From Christensenella hongkongensis (GTDB taxonomy: Bacteria; Bacillota; Clostridia; Christensenellales; Christensenellaceae), in assembly GCF_000981035.1 (NCBI RefSeq), contig NZ_LAYJ01000076.1:37821-101820 (forward strand): 64,000 bases of DNA. Reading direction: 5' to 3'. Positions 52,527 to 61,528 of this stretch are shown here, in pieces; within the stretch, counting starts at the first letter, position 1, and each line of letters starts with the position of its first letter. A model generated the notes under the pieces. It saw nothing but the letters and a program-made list of their open reading frames with translations, was not told the origin of the DNA and made no database searches. The translations under genes and the position numbers were made by a program.

Positions 52527-54608
52527 TTATGCAAAGGTAAATTCTATTTTCCCCAAAGCCACATCTGCGGATACCACCTTGATGCTGATCTTATCACCAA
52601 GCGTAATCCGTTTTTTTGTATGTTCGCCGATCACACAGTATTCTTTTTCATAGTATTCATAGTAATCATCATCAAGCCGCGCCAATGGAATCATGCCCTC
52701 TATCGTGTTTTTAAGCTCCGCAAAAATCCCAAAGCGAGTCACTCCCGATACAACTGCCTCGTATACCTCGCCAACATGCTCCTTCATGTACTCTGCCATT
52801 TTCAGGTTCGTTACTGCGCGTTCCGCTTCGATTGCGTTACGTTCGCGGGCGCTGGTGTGCTGCGCTACCTCCGGCAGTATGCTGCACAAATGGCGAATAT
52901 ATCCCTCATTCATCCTGCCCTCTATCGTCGCTTTGATAATACGGTGCACCTGCAAGTCCGGATATCGCCTGATAGGCGATGTAAAATGGCAGTACTGATC
53001 TGCCGCGAGCCCAAAATGCGAAACCGGCTCCGTTGCGTACCGCGCTTTCTTAAGCGCCCGCAGCGTCACTGTATTTACAATCGTTTCCTCTGTCGTACCG
53101 GCAACCTTCTCCAACACGTCCTGAATCGCGTGCGGATGAATGTTTTGGAATCCCTTCAGGTGGATACCAAAATTCCCAAGAAAAATCGCAAGCTCCTTCA
53201 TTCTGTCTGCATCCGGCTGTTCGTGGATACGGTATAAAAACGGTATATCCATATAATGATATAACTCTGCAACTGTGATATTCGCCCGAAGCATAAATTC
53301 CTCTATCAGCTTTTCCGCATCTCCGCGTTTTCTGACTCGAACATCTACGGGCACGCCGTTATCTCCTAATATGATCTCAGCTTCATCGATATTAAAATCA
53401 ATGCTCCCCTTCTCAAAGCGTCTTTCACGAAGCGTCTTGGCAATCGAATTCATGCTTCGCAGCATCCCGGCAATATCCGCATACGCCTCATTTTCCTGCG
53501 CGTCCCCGGCCAGAAGACGGTTCACGCCATTGTAAGTCAGGCGATGCCTGGAACGAATCACACTATTCTCAATACGCTGGCTGACTATATCTCCACGCGC
53601 GTTGACTTCCATCAGGCAGGAAAGCGTAAGCTTATCCTCGCCTGCATTGAGCGAACATAAATCATTGGACAATTCCTTTGGAAGCATTGGCACAACCCTG
53701 TCCACCAGATAAACGCTCGTGCCGCGCCGGAGCGCCTCCCTGTCAAGTGGCGTTCCCTCGCGTACATAATGGCTTACGTCCGCAATATGGACGCCCAGTT
53801 CATAATTTCCATTATCCAGAAGGCGCAGCGATACCGCGTCGTCAAGATCCTTTGCGTCGTCGCCGTCAATCGTCACAATCATTTCATCGCGCAGGTCCAG
53901 CCGGTTCTTCAAATCCTTTTCCCCGCCTGTCAGCTCACGCGCCTGCTGCGCGCAATCCTCAGGAAAATCGGATACCAGTCCAAACCGCCGCGCATATGCA
54001 AGGATATCGATGCCCGCGTCTCCCGCTCGTCCAAGTATTTCAGTAATTTTACCTTCCGGGCTTTTTCCATTCTGTGCGCGACGCGTTACGCTGATCACTA
54101 CCTTTTGGCCGTTTTTGGCCTTCATTGTTTTGCTTTTGGGAACGTAGATATCGTCGATTGCCGAATCGTCGCTCACAACAAATACAGTCCCATTTTTTGC
54201 CTGAACAGTCCCAACCGTCTCTACGGGCAGCGGTGAAAGCACCTTGATTACCTTTCCTTCCAGATGCTTCCCCTCTTGCTGGTGCTTCGAAAGTTTTACA
54301 AGCACCTCTTCCCCGCTGAACGCACCGCCCTTATGCGAAGGCGCTACAAAGATATCGTCCATGCCCTCCGGCGTTCTCAGGAACGCAAAACCGCCCTGTT
54401 TACAGTCAAGAACTCCCTTAAACAACCCCATCGTGCTTGCCAGCGCATATTTCCCGCTTTTTGTCTTTGCGACCTCATTCTCTTTTTCCAGCGCGCCAAG
54501 CTCTTCCCGCAGTTCCTCCTCCGGGACTTCCAAATCCTGCGCCATCATCTTTGGATCTGCATAAATCCGGTCGCCGATCATCTGCAATATCCGTTCTTTT
54601 TCTATCAA
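52527..54608 (-). CDS. rnr: Ribonuclease R
   Basis: This 693-residue 3'-5' exoribonuclease of the RNB family has an N-terminal winged helix (1-55) and cold-shock domains (about 60-190). The RNB catalytic core carries the Asp-rich motif TIDGDDAKDLDD (246-257), and a C-terminal S1 domain ends the protein. It degrades structured RNA and, with SmpB and tmRNA, defective messages. The start is TTG with AGGAG 7 nt upstream. It is transcribed between secG and smpB. Confidence 0.95.
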   Translation of the reverse strand: MIEKERILQMIGDRIYADPKMMAQDLEVPEEELREELGALEKENEVAKTKSGKYALASTMGLFKGVLDCKQGGFAFLRTPEGMDDIFVAPSHKGGAFSGEEVLVKLSKHQQEGKHLEGKVIKVLSPLPVETVGTVQAKNGTVFVVSDDSAIDDIYVPKSKTMKAKNGQKVVISVTRRAQNGKSPEGKITEILGRAGDAGIDILAYARRFGLVSDFPEDCAQQARELTGGEKDLKNRLDLRDEMIVTIDGDDAKDLDDAVSLRLLDNGNYELGVHIADVSHYVREGTPLDREALRRGTSVYLVDRVVPMLPKELSNDLCSLNAGEDKLTLSCLMEVNARGDIVSQRIENSVIRSRHRLTYNGVNRLLAGDAQENEAYADIAGMLRSMNSIAKTLRERRFEKGSIDFNIDEAEIILGDNGVPVDVRVRKRGDAEKLIEEFMLRANITVAELYHYMDIPFLYRIHEQPDADRMKELAIFLGNFGIHLKGFQNIHPHAIQDVLEKVAGTTEETIVNTVTLRALKKARYATEPVSHFGLAADQYCHFTSPIRRYPDLQVHRIIKATIEGRMNEGYIRHLCSILPEVAQHTSARERNAIEAERAVTNLKMAEYMKEHVGEVYEAVVSGVTRFGIFAELKNTIEGMIPLARLDDDYYEYYEKEYCVIGEHTKKRITLGDKISIKVVSADVALGKIEFTFA

Positions 54609-54658
54609 ATAAATTCTCCTGTCCTTCCGGTCATACGCATTCCGTATGATCCAGCCAT

Positions 54659-54690
54659 AAAAAAAGCACCCCTGCGTGGGTGCTTTTGAT
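54659..54690 (-). terminator. Terminator or attenuator after secG
   Basis: AAAAGCACCC and GGGTGCTTTT pair around a short loop and are followed by a T-run on the minus strand. It lies about 15 nt after the secG stop and before rnr, so rnr probably depends on read-through or a further promoter. Confidence 0.75.
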
Positions 54691-54702
54691 TCTCATTTTT
54701 GC

Positions 54703-54954
54703 TTACATCCAATACTTTTGCATGACCACAAGCAATACAGCCAATATCATGAAACCGATCGCGGCAATTCTTGTAAGCCGCACCAACGTCGCTTCCATCC
54801 CACGGGCCTTCTTTTTACCCCACATAGCTTCCGCACCGCCGCCGATCGCACCGGGCACCCCTGTTTTCGCACCAGACTGCAGCAGAACCACCACAATCAG
54901 GAAAATAGAGAAAGCTACCAACACTATTTTTATGATAAGAGATAATACCTCCAT
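54703..54954 (-). CDS. secG: Protein translocase subunit SecG
   Basis: This 83-residue membrane protein of the Sec translocon has two hydrophobic helices (about 3-24 and 60-80). They flank the conserved VVLLQSGAKTGVPGAIGGG. It associates with SecY and SecE. GGAGG precedes the ATG. It heads the secG-rnr-smpB gene order. Confidence 0.95.
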   Translation of the reverse strand: MEVLSLIIKIVLVAFSIFLIVVVLLQSGAKTGVPGAIGGGAEAMWGKKKARGMEATLVRLTRIAAIGFMILAVLLVVMQKYWM

Positions 54955-55106
54955 GACAAACCTCCGATTAAAATACGTAACAGCAGTATAATACCATGAA
55001 ACAGCTTTAAATGCAACTTATTTTTTATTGCAGTTGATTAAATGGTTACACAACCAATATTTACCAAAACTGCTATAAAGCATACATAATTGCGTTTCGC
55101 TACGCG

Positions 55107-56069
55107 CTAAGTTTCATCCATTGGCCGTAATATGCCGGTCAATATTTCCTCGAGCTGCGCATAAGTATCAGCCCGGACTACCTCGGTACGCAAACGCGCC
55201 GCATGCTTCATTCCCTTTATATAATGGGAAGCGTGTCCACGCATTTGTTTGATCGCAAGCGTTTCGCCCTTTTGGTCTACAGCCAGACGGGCCTGCCTCA
55301 GGCACATCCTTATTTTTTGCTCCTCTGTTGGAATTGTTTTGACGCATCCTGTTTCAAGCAATTCCCTGATCTGCGTGAACAAAAAAGGATTCCCCTGCGC
55401 GCCGCGCGCTACCATCACCGCGTCGCACTTTGTTTTTTCAAGCAGCCCCACAGCATCTTGTGCCGTAAAAATATCGCCGTTACCAATCACCTTTGCCTGT
55501 ACGGCCCGCTTCACTTCAGCGATAATATCCCAGTCTGCCTTTCCACTGTAATACTGTTCGCGCGTTCTTCCATGTACCGCAAGTACATCCGCTCCCGCAT
55601 CCTCGGCTGTTTTTGCAAAGGCTACAGCGTTTTTATCACGGTTACTGAACCCTGCGCGAAATTTGACACTGACAGGTACATCCGACGCCTTTTTGACAGC
55701 AGAAATAATCTCTCCCGCCAAAATCGGTTCCTTCATGAGCGCGCTCCCTTCGCCGTTGTTTACAATCTTTGGCGCAGGGCAACCCATATTGATATCTATC
55801 ATAAACAACCGTTCGCCCATCGAATCACATATTTTTTTAGCCGTATCTGCAACCGTCTGCGGTTCCCGCCCAAAAAGCTGAACCACCACCCGCTTTTCAA
55901 GCTTGCTAAGCGAGAGAAGCTCTTTGGTATGTGCATTTTTGTACATAATTCCTTTCGCGCTGACCATCTCCGTAACGGTCATTTGCGCGCCGCACTCAAT
56001 ACATACCTCACGCATCGCCGCATCCGTTACGCCCGCCATCGGTGCAAGGTAAACTTTTGGTATTTCCAT
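55107..56069 (-). CDS. dusB: tRNA-dihydrouridine synthase, DusB type
   Basis: This roughly 320-residue FMN-dependent TIM-barrel enzyme reduces uridines in the tRNA D-loop. It opens with VYLAPMAGVTDAAMRE and carries QLFGREP, the catalytic-cysteine motif NMGCPAPKIV, KFRAGF and the conserved HGRTREQYYSG. The frame is open to 56177, but those codons overlap the upstream gene and its terminator. The ATG at 56069 gives the usual N-terminus (56078 is an alternative). Transcription must start very close to the gene or depend on read-through of the hairpin. Confidence 0.92.
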   Translation of the reverse strand: MEIPKVYLAPMAGVTDAAMREVCIECGAQMTVTEMVSAKGIMYKNAHTKELLSLSKLEKRVVVQLFGREPQTVADTAKKICDSMGERLFMIDINMGCPAPKIVNNGEGSALMKEPILAGEIISAVKKASDVPVSVKFRAGFSNRDKNAVAFAKTAEDAGADVLAVHGRTREQYYSGKADWDIIAEVKRAVQAKVIGNGDIFTAQDAVGLLEKTKCDAVMVARGAQGNPFLFTQIRELLETGCVKTIPTEEQKIRMCLRQARLAVDQKGETLAIKQMRGHASHYIKGMKHAARLRTEVVRADTYAQLEEILTGILRPMDET

Positions 56070-56085
56070 ATCGTCCATTCCCGTC

Positions 56086-56124
56086 AAAAAAACAGGCATA
56101 CAAAAGAATATCCCTTTGTATGCC
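56086..56124 (-). terminator. Terminator between the membrane protein gene and dusB
   Basis: GGCATACAAA and TTTGTATGCC pair (10 bp) around a 10-nt loop, followed on the minus strand by seven T residues. It ends only about 17 nt before the dusB start. Confidence 0.7.
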
Positions 56125-56139
56125 CTCTTATTTTCCGCT

Positions 56140-56784
56140 TTATTCCTGCTGCGCCGTTTCGCCGTCCTCCGGCTCATCCGCAGCCTGTGACGCGCTTGCG
56201 GAAGGGCTTGCCACTGCCGAAGGGCTGGTTGTTACAGTCGGCTCCACAGCCTTCACAAACTTAATACCGTCTATTTTCCAGGTATTGTCTTCCTTAACCA
56301 GCGTTACCTCATAGGTTCCGTTTTGCCATTCCGGGGGCTTCTGCGTAATTTCCAGGCCCTCCTGCGCCGCCGCTTCATCCTGAACGATCGGCGTTCCGGC
56401 AATATCCGTCACCAGGTCATCCACGTTAATCGTTGCGCGATCCTGCCACGGCCACACGATCGTACCGTCTACATCCGTACGCTGGTAATAATTGGTAATT
56501 GTAAAATCATCATATGCCGATCCATGCAACAACGAATCGGCGCTCAAATAATACTCTGTGAAAAAGCGGCTCAAAAGCTCTTTGTTCGTCCCGTCCTCGT
56601 CATCCATTAAAACCGCCGTAGCTCTCTGCGTAAAGGCATCCTTTGCTACCATACGGATATTCATGGTGTTCATTGCCGCATAAAATGCGACAATAACAAG
56701 CGCAATTACAACAATTACAATCGCAATCCGTGACAATACGAACAAAAAACCCTTTGCCGTCTTGATTCCGCCTTCTTTTGTCAT
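56140..56784 (-). CDS. Membrane-anchored extracellular protein of unknown function
   Basis: This 214-residue protein has a short basic N-terminus, one membrane helix (about 14-38), an extracellular domain and a low-complexity Ser/Ala/Pro/Glu tail (from about 182). I do not recognise the family. The body contains FFTEYYLSADSL and TYEVTLVKEDNTWKIDGIKF, which reads like an NTF2-like or DUF4878-type lipoprotein domain. The start has only a weak ribosome binding site, but it follows by 3 nt the stop of an upstream open stretch (56788-56992), so translational coupling is likely. A terminator follows it. Confidence 0.65.
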   Translation of the reverse strand: MTKEGGIKTAKGFLFVLSRIAIVIVVIALVIVAFYAAMNTMNIRMVAKDAFTQRATAVLMDDEDGTNKELLSRFFTEYYLSADSLLHGSAYDDFTITNYYQRTDVDGTIVWPWQDRATINVDDLVTDIAGTPIVQDEAAAQEGLEITQKPPEWQNGTYEVTLVKEDNTWKIDGIKFVKAVEPTVTTSPSAVASPSASASQAADEPEDGETAQQE

Positions 56785-56787
56785 ATT

Positions 56788-56992
56788 TCACTTGAAGCGG
56801 CTGGAAGTACTCCATACCGCGTTTCCCCCTTTATTTTGCAAGGTCTTGCTGTATCGGGCATAAAACCATCCCTGCGTCTCATCGAAATCTGTAGCTGCAC
56901 AGTCCTTTGCGTCCGATGAAAACAATACCAGCCTGATTCTGTCGTTCCTTTCCCCGCCATTTGCCTGTCAAACCTCTAATGATGGGGATCAT
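56788..56992 (-). pseudogene. Small gene with an apparent frameshift upstream of the membrane protein
   Basis: An ATG at 56992 has TAGGAG 8 nt upstream and a good promoter, but its frame ends after 37 codons. In the +1 frame a protein-like stretch (DRIRLVLFSSDAKDCAATDF, ending STSSRFK) runs on to a stop 3 nt before the next gene's ATG. Joining the two frames would give a protein of about 67 residues. The frameshift may be a mutation, a sequencing error or programmed. The rest of 56785-57122 holds the promoter and the VOC gene terminator. Confidence 0.4.
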
Positions 56993-57009
56993 GACTTATA
57001 CTCCTAATT

Positions 57010-57038
57010 ATTGTATCAGAGCATCGTCCAGCCTTCAA
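57010..57038 (-). promoter_or_regulatory. Promoter upstream of the small frameshifted gene and membrane protein
   Basis: On the minus strand, TTGAAG (57033-57038) and TACAAT (57010-57015) are separated by 17 bp. Confidence 0.6.
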
Positions 57039-57078
57039 GTACTGTTTGGGCAAATGATCATTTTCCAAATCCAATAGC

Positions 57079-57112
57079 AAAAAACAGCTGGATTCTTCCA
57101 GCCGTTTTTTTA
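57079..57112 (-). terminator. Terminator of the 57123-63705 operon
   Basis: AACGGCTGGA and TCCAGCTGTT pair around a 4-nt loop with A/T runs on both sides. On the minus strand the T-run follows, about 20 nt after the stop of the last VOC gene. Confidence 0.75.
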
Positions 57113-57122
57113 ACCACTTGAT

Positions 57123-57569
57123 TCATTTTCCACACTGAACCATTTCACAGAAATTTCCTTCCGGATCCCTGCAGAACAAATAGGAATTTCCACTCTCCCT
57201 CCAGAACGGCGGGCTCAAGCATTCCAAGCCCGCGTCTGTAAGCTTTTCGTAGATTTCGTCGATTCCTCTGACCTCAAGGCTGTAATGCAATCCTGTGTCA
57301 TTGATCATAAAATCTTTTGGGCGCTGTGTATTCGACGACTTGCACGATTCATAGGATAGCAGCTTCATTGCCGGGCTCTGGTCGGCATAACAAAGCTCGG
57401 CTATCTTAATCCGGGCGTCTCCAAGGCCAATTCCTTTGCAAAAATCATCATCCTTGCAACCATATTCTCGTTCCACACTGAATCCCAGAACGCCAGTAAA
57501 AAAGGCTTTCATTTTTTCCAAATCCTCCACCACGATTCCCATGTGGTTGAGTCCAATTACTTTTCCCAT
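57123..57569 (-). CDS. VOC-superfamily protein (methylmalonyl-CoA epimerase/glyoxalase-like)
   Basis: This 148-residue VOC protein opens with GLNHMGIVVEDLEKMKAFFT, where His8 is a likely metal ligand. Further candidate ligands are His in DTGLHYSLEV and Glu in GNFCEMVQ. The layout is that of lactoylglutathione lyase or epimerase-type enzymes. It is a paralogue of the gene at 61529 and the last gene of the operon. GGAG precedes the ATG. Within this cluster it may act on a keto-sugar or dicarbonyl intermediate. Confidence 0.83.
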   Translation of the reverse strand: MGKVIGLNHMGIVVEDLEKMKAFFTGVLGFSVEREYGCKDDDFCKGIGLGDARIKIAELCYADQSPAMKLLSYESCKSSNTQRPKDFMINDTGLHYSLEVRGIDEIYEKLTDAGLECLSPPFWRESGNSYLFCRDPEGNFCEMVQCGK

Positions 57570-57593
57570 GTTTTTCTCCTTCTCTCCCAGCCT

Positions 57594-58424
57594 TTATTCT
57601 TCAAAGGCACCTTTCATTCTTTTGACGTCCTGCCTGAGCAGGTCAAAAATATCCCCGCCACGTTCACACAACGGTTTTTTGCTGTAGTAATTTTCCAGAT
57701 AGAGCCATCCGTCGTAGTTGATGTTTTTAAGATATTCGAGCGAACCCGGTACGTTGGCGTTTCCGTCTCCAATCAACTGAGAGCTGATAACACTATCTAT
57801 CCCGTCCTTTACATGTATCTCAGGATACAAAAGATCATTTTTGTACAGGAAATCGATTACTTCAAGCTGATCGAGCCTCGCCACCCTCCAATAATTCTGC
57901 GTATCGTAGGAGATTGAGAAATTTGGTCTGTCCACAAGCTTTGCAAGTTTCAACGTCCATTCCGGTGAGAGCGTGTTTTCCGATGTAACATCCATTCCAT
58001 GCTTTGCCGCTTCATCGCAGCCATACCGCAGAGCCTCCGCAGTAATTTCTAGTTCTTCTTCCGTCCTGATCTCACCGTCGCCAAAACTGGGATATAATAC
58101 CATCTGCATTTTCATATAGGAGGCCATGTCTATCGTCCTGTCGATAATATCATAGACAAGTTTTCCCTTTTCCGTATTTTTGGGGTGAAGCATACCTGTG
58201 TAATCAAAATCGCTTACATTTACGGAAGGGAATTTTACATTATATTTGTCACCCATCTCCAGATAATAATCCCTGTGCCATTTCCAGTCGAGCATAAAAG
58301 GTTCGTCTTCCGGCGTGATATAAATGATCTGTATACCGTTAAGCCCCATATCGCTCGCCAGCTTAATATTTCCGATTCGTTTGCCCGGAAGGGCAAAATC
58401 GATAATCCCAAACTTCACGTCCAT
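57594..58424 (-). CDS. Sugar phosphate isomerase/epimerase-like TIM barrel
   Basis: This 276-residue protein of the AP-endonuclease-2/xylose isomerase-like family opens with FGIIDFALPGKRIGNIKLAS. Metal-ligand candidates are Glu in VTSENTLSP, Asp/His in PEIHVKDG and Glu in WLYLENYYS. Relatives include IolE/IolI, hydroxypyruvate isomerase and 3-keto-sugar eliminases. ATG at 58424 with GAAAGGAAG upstream replaces the longer reading from 58484. It is transcribed between an Fe-S flavin oxidoreductase and a VOC protein. Confidence 0.82.
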   Translation of the reverse strand: MDVKFGIIDFALPGKRIGNIKLASDMGLNGIQIIYITPEDEPFMLDWKWHRDYYLEMGDKYNVKFPSVNVSDFDYTGMLHPKNTEKGKLVYDIIDRTIDMASYMKMQMVLYPSFGDGEIRTEEELEITAEALRYGCDEAAKHGMDVTSENTLSPEWTLKLAKLVDRPNFSISYDTQNYWRVARLDQLEVIDFLYKNDLLYPEIHVKDGIDSVISSQLIGDGNANVPGSLEYLKNINYDGWLYLENYYSKKPLCERGGDIFDLLRQDVKRMKGAFEE

Positions 58425-58455
58425 TGTTGTTCTTCCTTTCTGTTTTATCCTGTTG

Positions 58456-60453
58456 TCAAAAAGACATTGCGCAGTCGTAAGCATTCTCTACAACCGACAG
58501 CAAATTTCCAACTTCTCTGGAGTCGCCAATGTTATACGCATTTACTCCAAGCTTTATGAGTTCGTCAAACAGCGTATGATTTGGTACATATCCTGCAGCA
58601 ATGACCACCGTATCGGTTGGAATCTCTGTCTGCTTTCCCTTGCTCTCAATACAAACGCCTTCTTTTCCAATAGATACCACCTTTGAATTTTTGTACAAAT
58701 TCACTTTGTAATACGTCAGGAGATTGCGCAGCATCATTGAATTTGCAGGGTTCAGGAAGGGTGTCTGCAAAATGTCCGGAAGCATTTCTACAACGCTCAC
58801 CTTCCTTCCATTCAAAGCCAATTCGTAGGCAATTTCACATCCTGTCAACCCGCCCCCTACGATCACTGCACGCTTACCAACCGTATCAAGGCTGCAAAGT
58901 GCCTCAATCGCGGTACGCATATCCGCTTCCACATCCATCGGAATCGGTAGTCTGCGTTCCTTGCTTCCCGTGGCTGCAATCACACGGTCATATCCTTTCG
59001 CCGCAAGTTCTGCCGCGGATATTGTTGTGTTCAGATGGATCATGATGCCACAGCGCTCCATTTCGTGTTCATACCATGCCAGTAGCTTTCTGTCAAAGGC
59101 CTTACATGCAGGCATTGCCGCAGCATTAAAAACACCGCCCAGTTTTGAGTCCTTTTCAAACAGGTCTACCTTATGTCCTCTGAGGCTGCAAATTCTCGCG
59201 CTCTCCATACCGCCAATACCACCGCCCACAATAGCAATTCTCCCCGGACGGTCACTTTTACCGAAATCGCGCTCGTTTGCCATTCCCAGCCTTGGGTTGA
59301 TAGCACAGGTCATGCTTTGTCCAAATACAATCCGAAAGCAGCCGCTTTGGCATGAAATACACGGACGTATTTCTTCCATTCGTCCTTCCTTTACCTTGTT
59401 TGGCCAGTCCGGTTCGGCGAGTAGCGTCCTTCCAATACTTGCACAGTCGATTTTCCCCTGCTCTATCGCCTTGGCAATCCTGTACGGATCGTCCATTTTA
59501 CCGGCACAGAACATGGGAATTCTGACGGCCTGCTTGACAAATGCTACATCCTCAAGATTGCACAAATGCGGCATGTAGACAGGTGGATGGGACCAATACC
59601 ATGCGTCGTTTGAGCCGTTGTCCGCATCAATCGCATCATATCCCATTTTTTCAAGCAATACGGCGATCTCTCTTGATTCTTCACGGCAACGTCCGTATTC
59701 TTCATATCTTTCCCCGGGCAGTGCTCCATCGTTCAGGCCCTTCATTTTGCTTTCCATACTCATTCGCATTATGGTTGGGAATTTCTCACCACAGGAGTCT
59801 TTTACAGCTTGCAGCAATTCCTTTGCAAGGCGTAGCCTGTTTTCAAGCGTACCGCCATATTCATCCGTCCTGTGGTTAAATTTTTCAATCGCAAATTGAT
59901 CCAGGAGATATCCCTCATGCAGTGCGTGTACCTCAATTCCATCAAATCCCGCATCTTTCAAAAGCTTTGCGGAATCCCTGAAACACTGAAGCAAATGGCC
60001 AATCCAGTCTTTGGATACACCGGAATGTTTTATTTCCGGCATCCATGCGTTTGGAACCCCGTCAGACGGAGCCACAAGACGGCTACGGTCAATATCCTTT
60101 ACATTTTCAGGTGTCAGAAACTGACATCTCCCCACTCCAATTGTAAGCTGACCAAATACCTTGGCCCCATACTGGTGGATGTTTTTGCACATTTCCGTAG
60201 CAGGTCCAAGAAATACATCCCTGTAATCAGCAAAAGAGTCCCATTCCGGCGTAAGTACATATATGCTTCCTGTAATCAGCAACCCAACTCCCCCCCGCGC
60301 TCTTTCTTCCAGTATGTTCCTGGCACGGTAATCAAACTTGCGGTCTGAATCGACGATTGGTCCCGGATCCATTGGGCACTGTACGATACGGTTTTTGATT
60401 TCGCATGTCCCAATTTTGATTGGCTGGAACAGCGCTTCAATTCTTTTCTCCAT
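58456..60453 (-). CDS. Fe-S flavin oxidoreductase, 2,4-dienoyl-CoA/2-enoate reductase type
   Basis: This 665-residue three-part enzyme starts with an N-terminal Old-Yellow-Enzyme FMN barrel (1-355, FQPIKIGTCEIKNRIVQCPM, then HALHEGYLLDQF). A 4Fe-4S cysteine set follows (CISCQSGC at about 363-370 and one more in SMTCAINP). The last part is an FAD/NAD(P)-binding pair (IAIVGGGIGGMESA near 415 and AVIVGGGLTGCEIA near 530). Family members include 2-enoate reductase, 2,4-dienoyl-CoA reductase and bile-acid BaiCD/BaiH. It would reduce a C=C bond of a dehydrated intermediate. Its neighbours suggest a sugar- or cyclitol-derived enone. Confidence 0.9.
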   Translation of the reverse strand: MEKRIEALFQPIKIGTCEIKNRIVQCPMDPGPIVDSDRKFDYRARNILEERARGGVGLLITGSIYVLTPEWDSFADYRDVFLGPATEMCKNIHQYGAKVFGQLTIGVGRCQFLTPENVKDIDRSRLVAPSDGVPNAWMPEIKHSGVSKDWIGHLLQCFRDSAKLLKDAGFDGIEVHALHEGYLLDQFAIEKFNHRTDEYGGTLENRLRLAKELLQAVKDSCGEKFPTIMRMSMESKMKGLNDGALPGERYEEYGRCREESREIAVLLEKMGYDAIDADNGSNDAWYWSHPPVYMPHLCNLEDVAFVKQAVRIPMFCAGKMDDPYRIAKAIEQGKIDCASIGRTLLAEPDWPNKVKEGRMEEIRPCISCQSGCFRIVFGQSMTCAINPRLGMANERDFGKSDRPGRIAIVGGGIGGMESARICSLRGHKVDLFEKDSKLGGVFNAAAMPACKAFDRKLLAWYEHEMERCGIMIHLNTTISAAELAAKGYDRVIAATGSKERRLPIPMDVEADMRTAIEALCSLDTVGKRAVIVGGGLTGCEIAYELALNGRKVSVVEMLPDILQTPFLNPANSMMLRNLLTYYKVNLYKNSKVVSIGKEGVCIESKGKQTEIPTDTVVIAAGYVPNHTLFDELIKLGVNAYNIGDSREVGNLLSVVENAYDCAMSF

Positions 60454-60469
60454 TTTCCGGCTCCATTCT

Positions 60470-61492
60470 TTACTTCAGATAATGGTTGTACACAGACGTC
60501 CCTTCATCAAACGATTTTTTTGCCAGATCTGCAATTTCTACTACACGCCTTGCGTCTGTCGTCCCACACGGAGTTTCTTTGCCTGTCTGTACGGCATCCA
60601 CAAAGGCAAACACTTCGCTCTCGTATGCGTCGCCAAAACGTTCCCAATACCACGGGCAGCATTCATTTCTCATACCGTATTCGTCTTTCACCGTAACAAA
60701 TGAATTGATCCCTGTATTTACAGTGATAGAACCCTTTGTCCCCACTACTTCCAGCCAAACGTCATAACCGCAGGTTGCCAGCCTGTTACCTTCAATTTCC
60801 GCCATCACACCGTTTTGGAACTGGAGCATAACTGCATCAGCGTCCAGGTCGTTAAAGTCCTTAAATTCTTCAAACGAGTATACCCCGCCAATCGCAAACA
60901 CCTTTTCCACCTCAGAATTTGCAAACCATCTCGCAAGGTCGAAATCGTGTACGTTCAGGTCAAAGAAAATGCCACCCGATCCCGGTAGAAAACGATCGAA
61001 AAATTCCCTGTGTTTGCCGGGATCCCTCGTCACGCTTTTTACCTTAATCACATCCCCAATTTCTCCACGGTCAACTCTTGCCTTTGCATCCATCATCGAT
61101 TTATCAAACCGTCTCAAAAAAGCCACCTGTATTACTTTGCCTTTATTCGACGCCACAGCTTCGTCTATTTCATCCAGTTCATCAAACGTAAGTCCCGTCG
61201 GCTTTTCGCAAAAAATATGCTTTTTCGCAGCGCAGGCCGCCTTGATGCACTCACAGTGCGCAGCAGAGGTGTTCGTAATAAACACGGCATCAATTTCCTC
61301 GTCATTCATTACATCATGATAATCGGTTGTGTATTTTCTCGCGCCCAGCCTTTGCGCAGTAGACCTTGCAAGCTCTTCATTCAGATCGCATACCGTCACA
61401 AGCTCCGCGTCCGGCACACGCAATGCAACCGTCTCAGCATGACAAATTCCCATACGTCCCACACCAATTGAAGCAATTCTCAGTTTTTCCAT
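60470..61492 (-). CDS. Gfo/Idh/MocA-family dehydrogenase (inositol 2-dehydrogenase-like)
   Basis: This 340-residue NAD(P)-dependent oxidoreductase has the Rossmann start ASIGVGRMGICHAE and the family motif CEKPTGLTFDELD, where the Lys is catalytic. The substrate-side motif is GGIFFDLNVHDFDLARW (Asp and His). Relatives oxidise inositols or sugars to keto forms (IolG type). ATG at 61492 with AGGAGG upstream is chosen over 61519. It lies between the VOC gene at 61529 and the Fe-S oxidoreductase. Confidence 0.9.
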   Translation of the reverse strand: MEKLRIASIGVGRMGICHAETVALRVPDAELVTVCDLNEELARSTAQRLGARKYTTDYHDVMNDEEIDAVFITNTSAAHCECIKAACAAKKHIFCEKPTGLTFDELDEIDEAVASNKGKVIQVAFLRRFDKSMMDAKARVDRGEIGDVIKVKSVTRDPGKHREFFDRFLPGSGGIFFDLNVHDFDLARWFANSEVEKVFAIGGVYSFEEFKDFNDLDADAVMLQFQNGVMAEIEGNRLATCGYDVWLEVVGTKGSITVNTGINSFVTVKDEYGMRNECCPWYWERFGDAYESEVFAFVDAVQTGKETPCGTTDARRVVEIADLAKKSFDEGTSVYNHYLK

Positions 61493-61528
61493 GATTTCTT
61501 TTCCTCCTGTTGTTTTCATTGTGTCTAT

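Noticed and set aside
56600..56815. 71-codon frame starting MEYFQPLQVKYDKRRR with AAGGGGG upstream
   Set aside because: It overlaps the membrane protein gene out of frame and becomes Cys/Tyr-rich nonsense across the membrane helix. The ribosome-binding-like string may be chance or relate to the frameshifted upstream gene.
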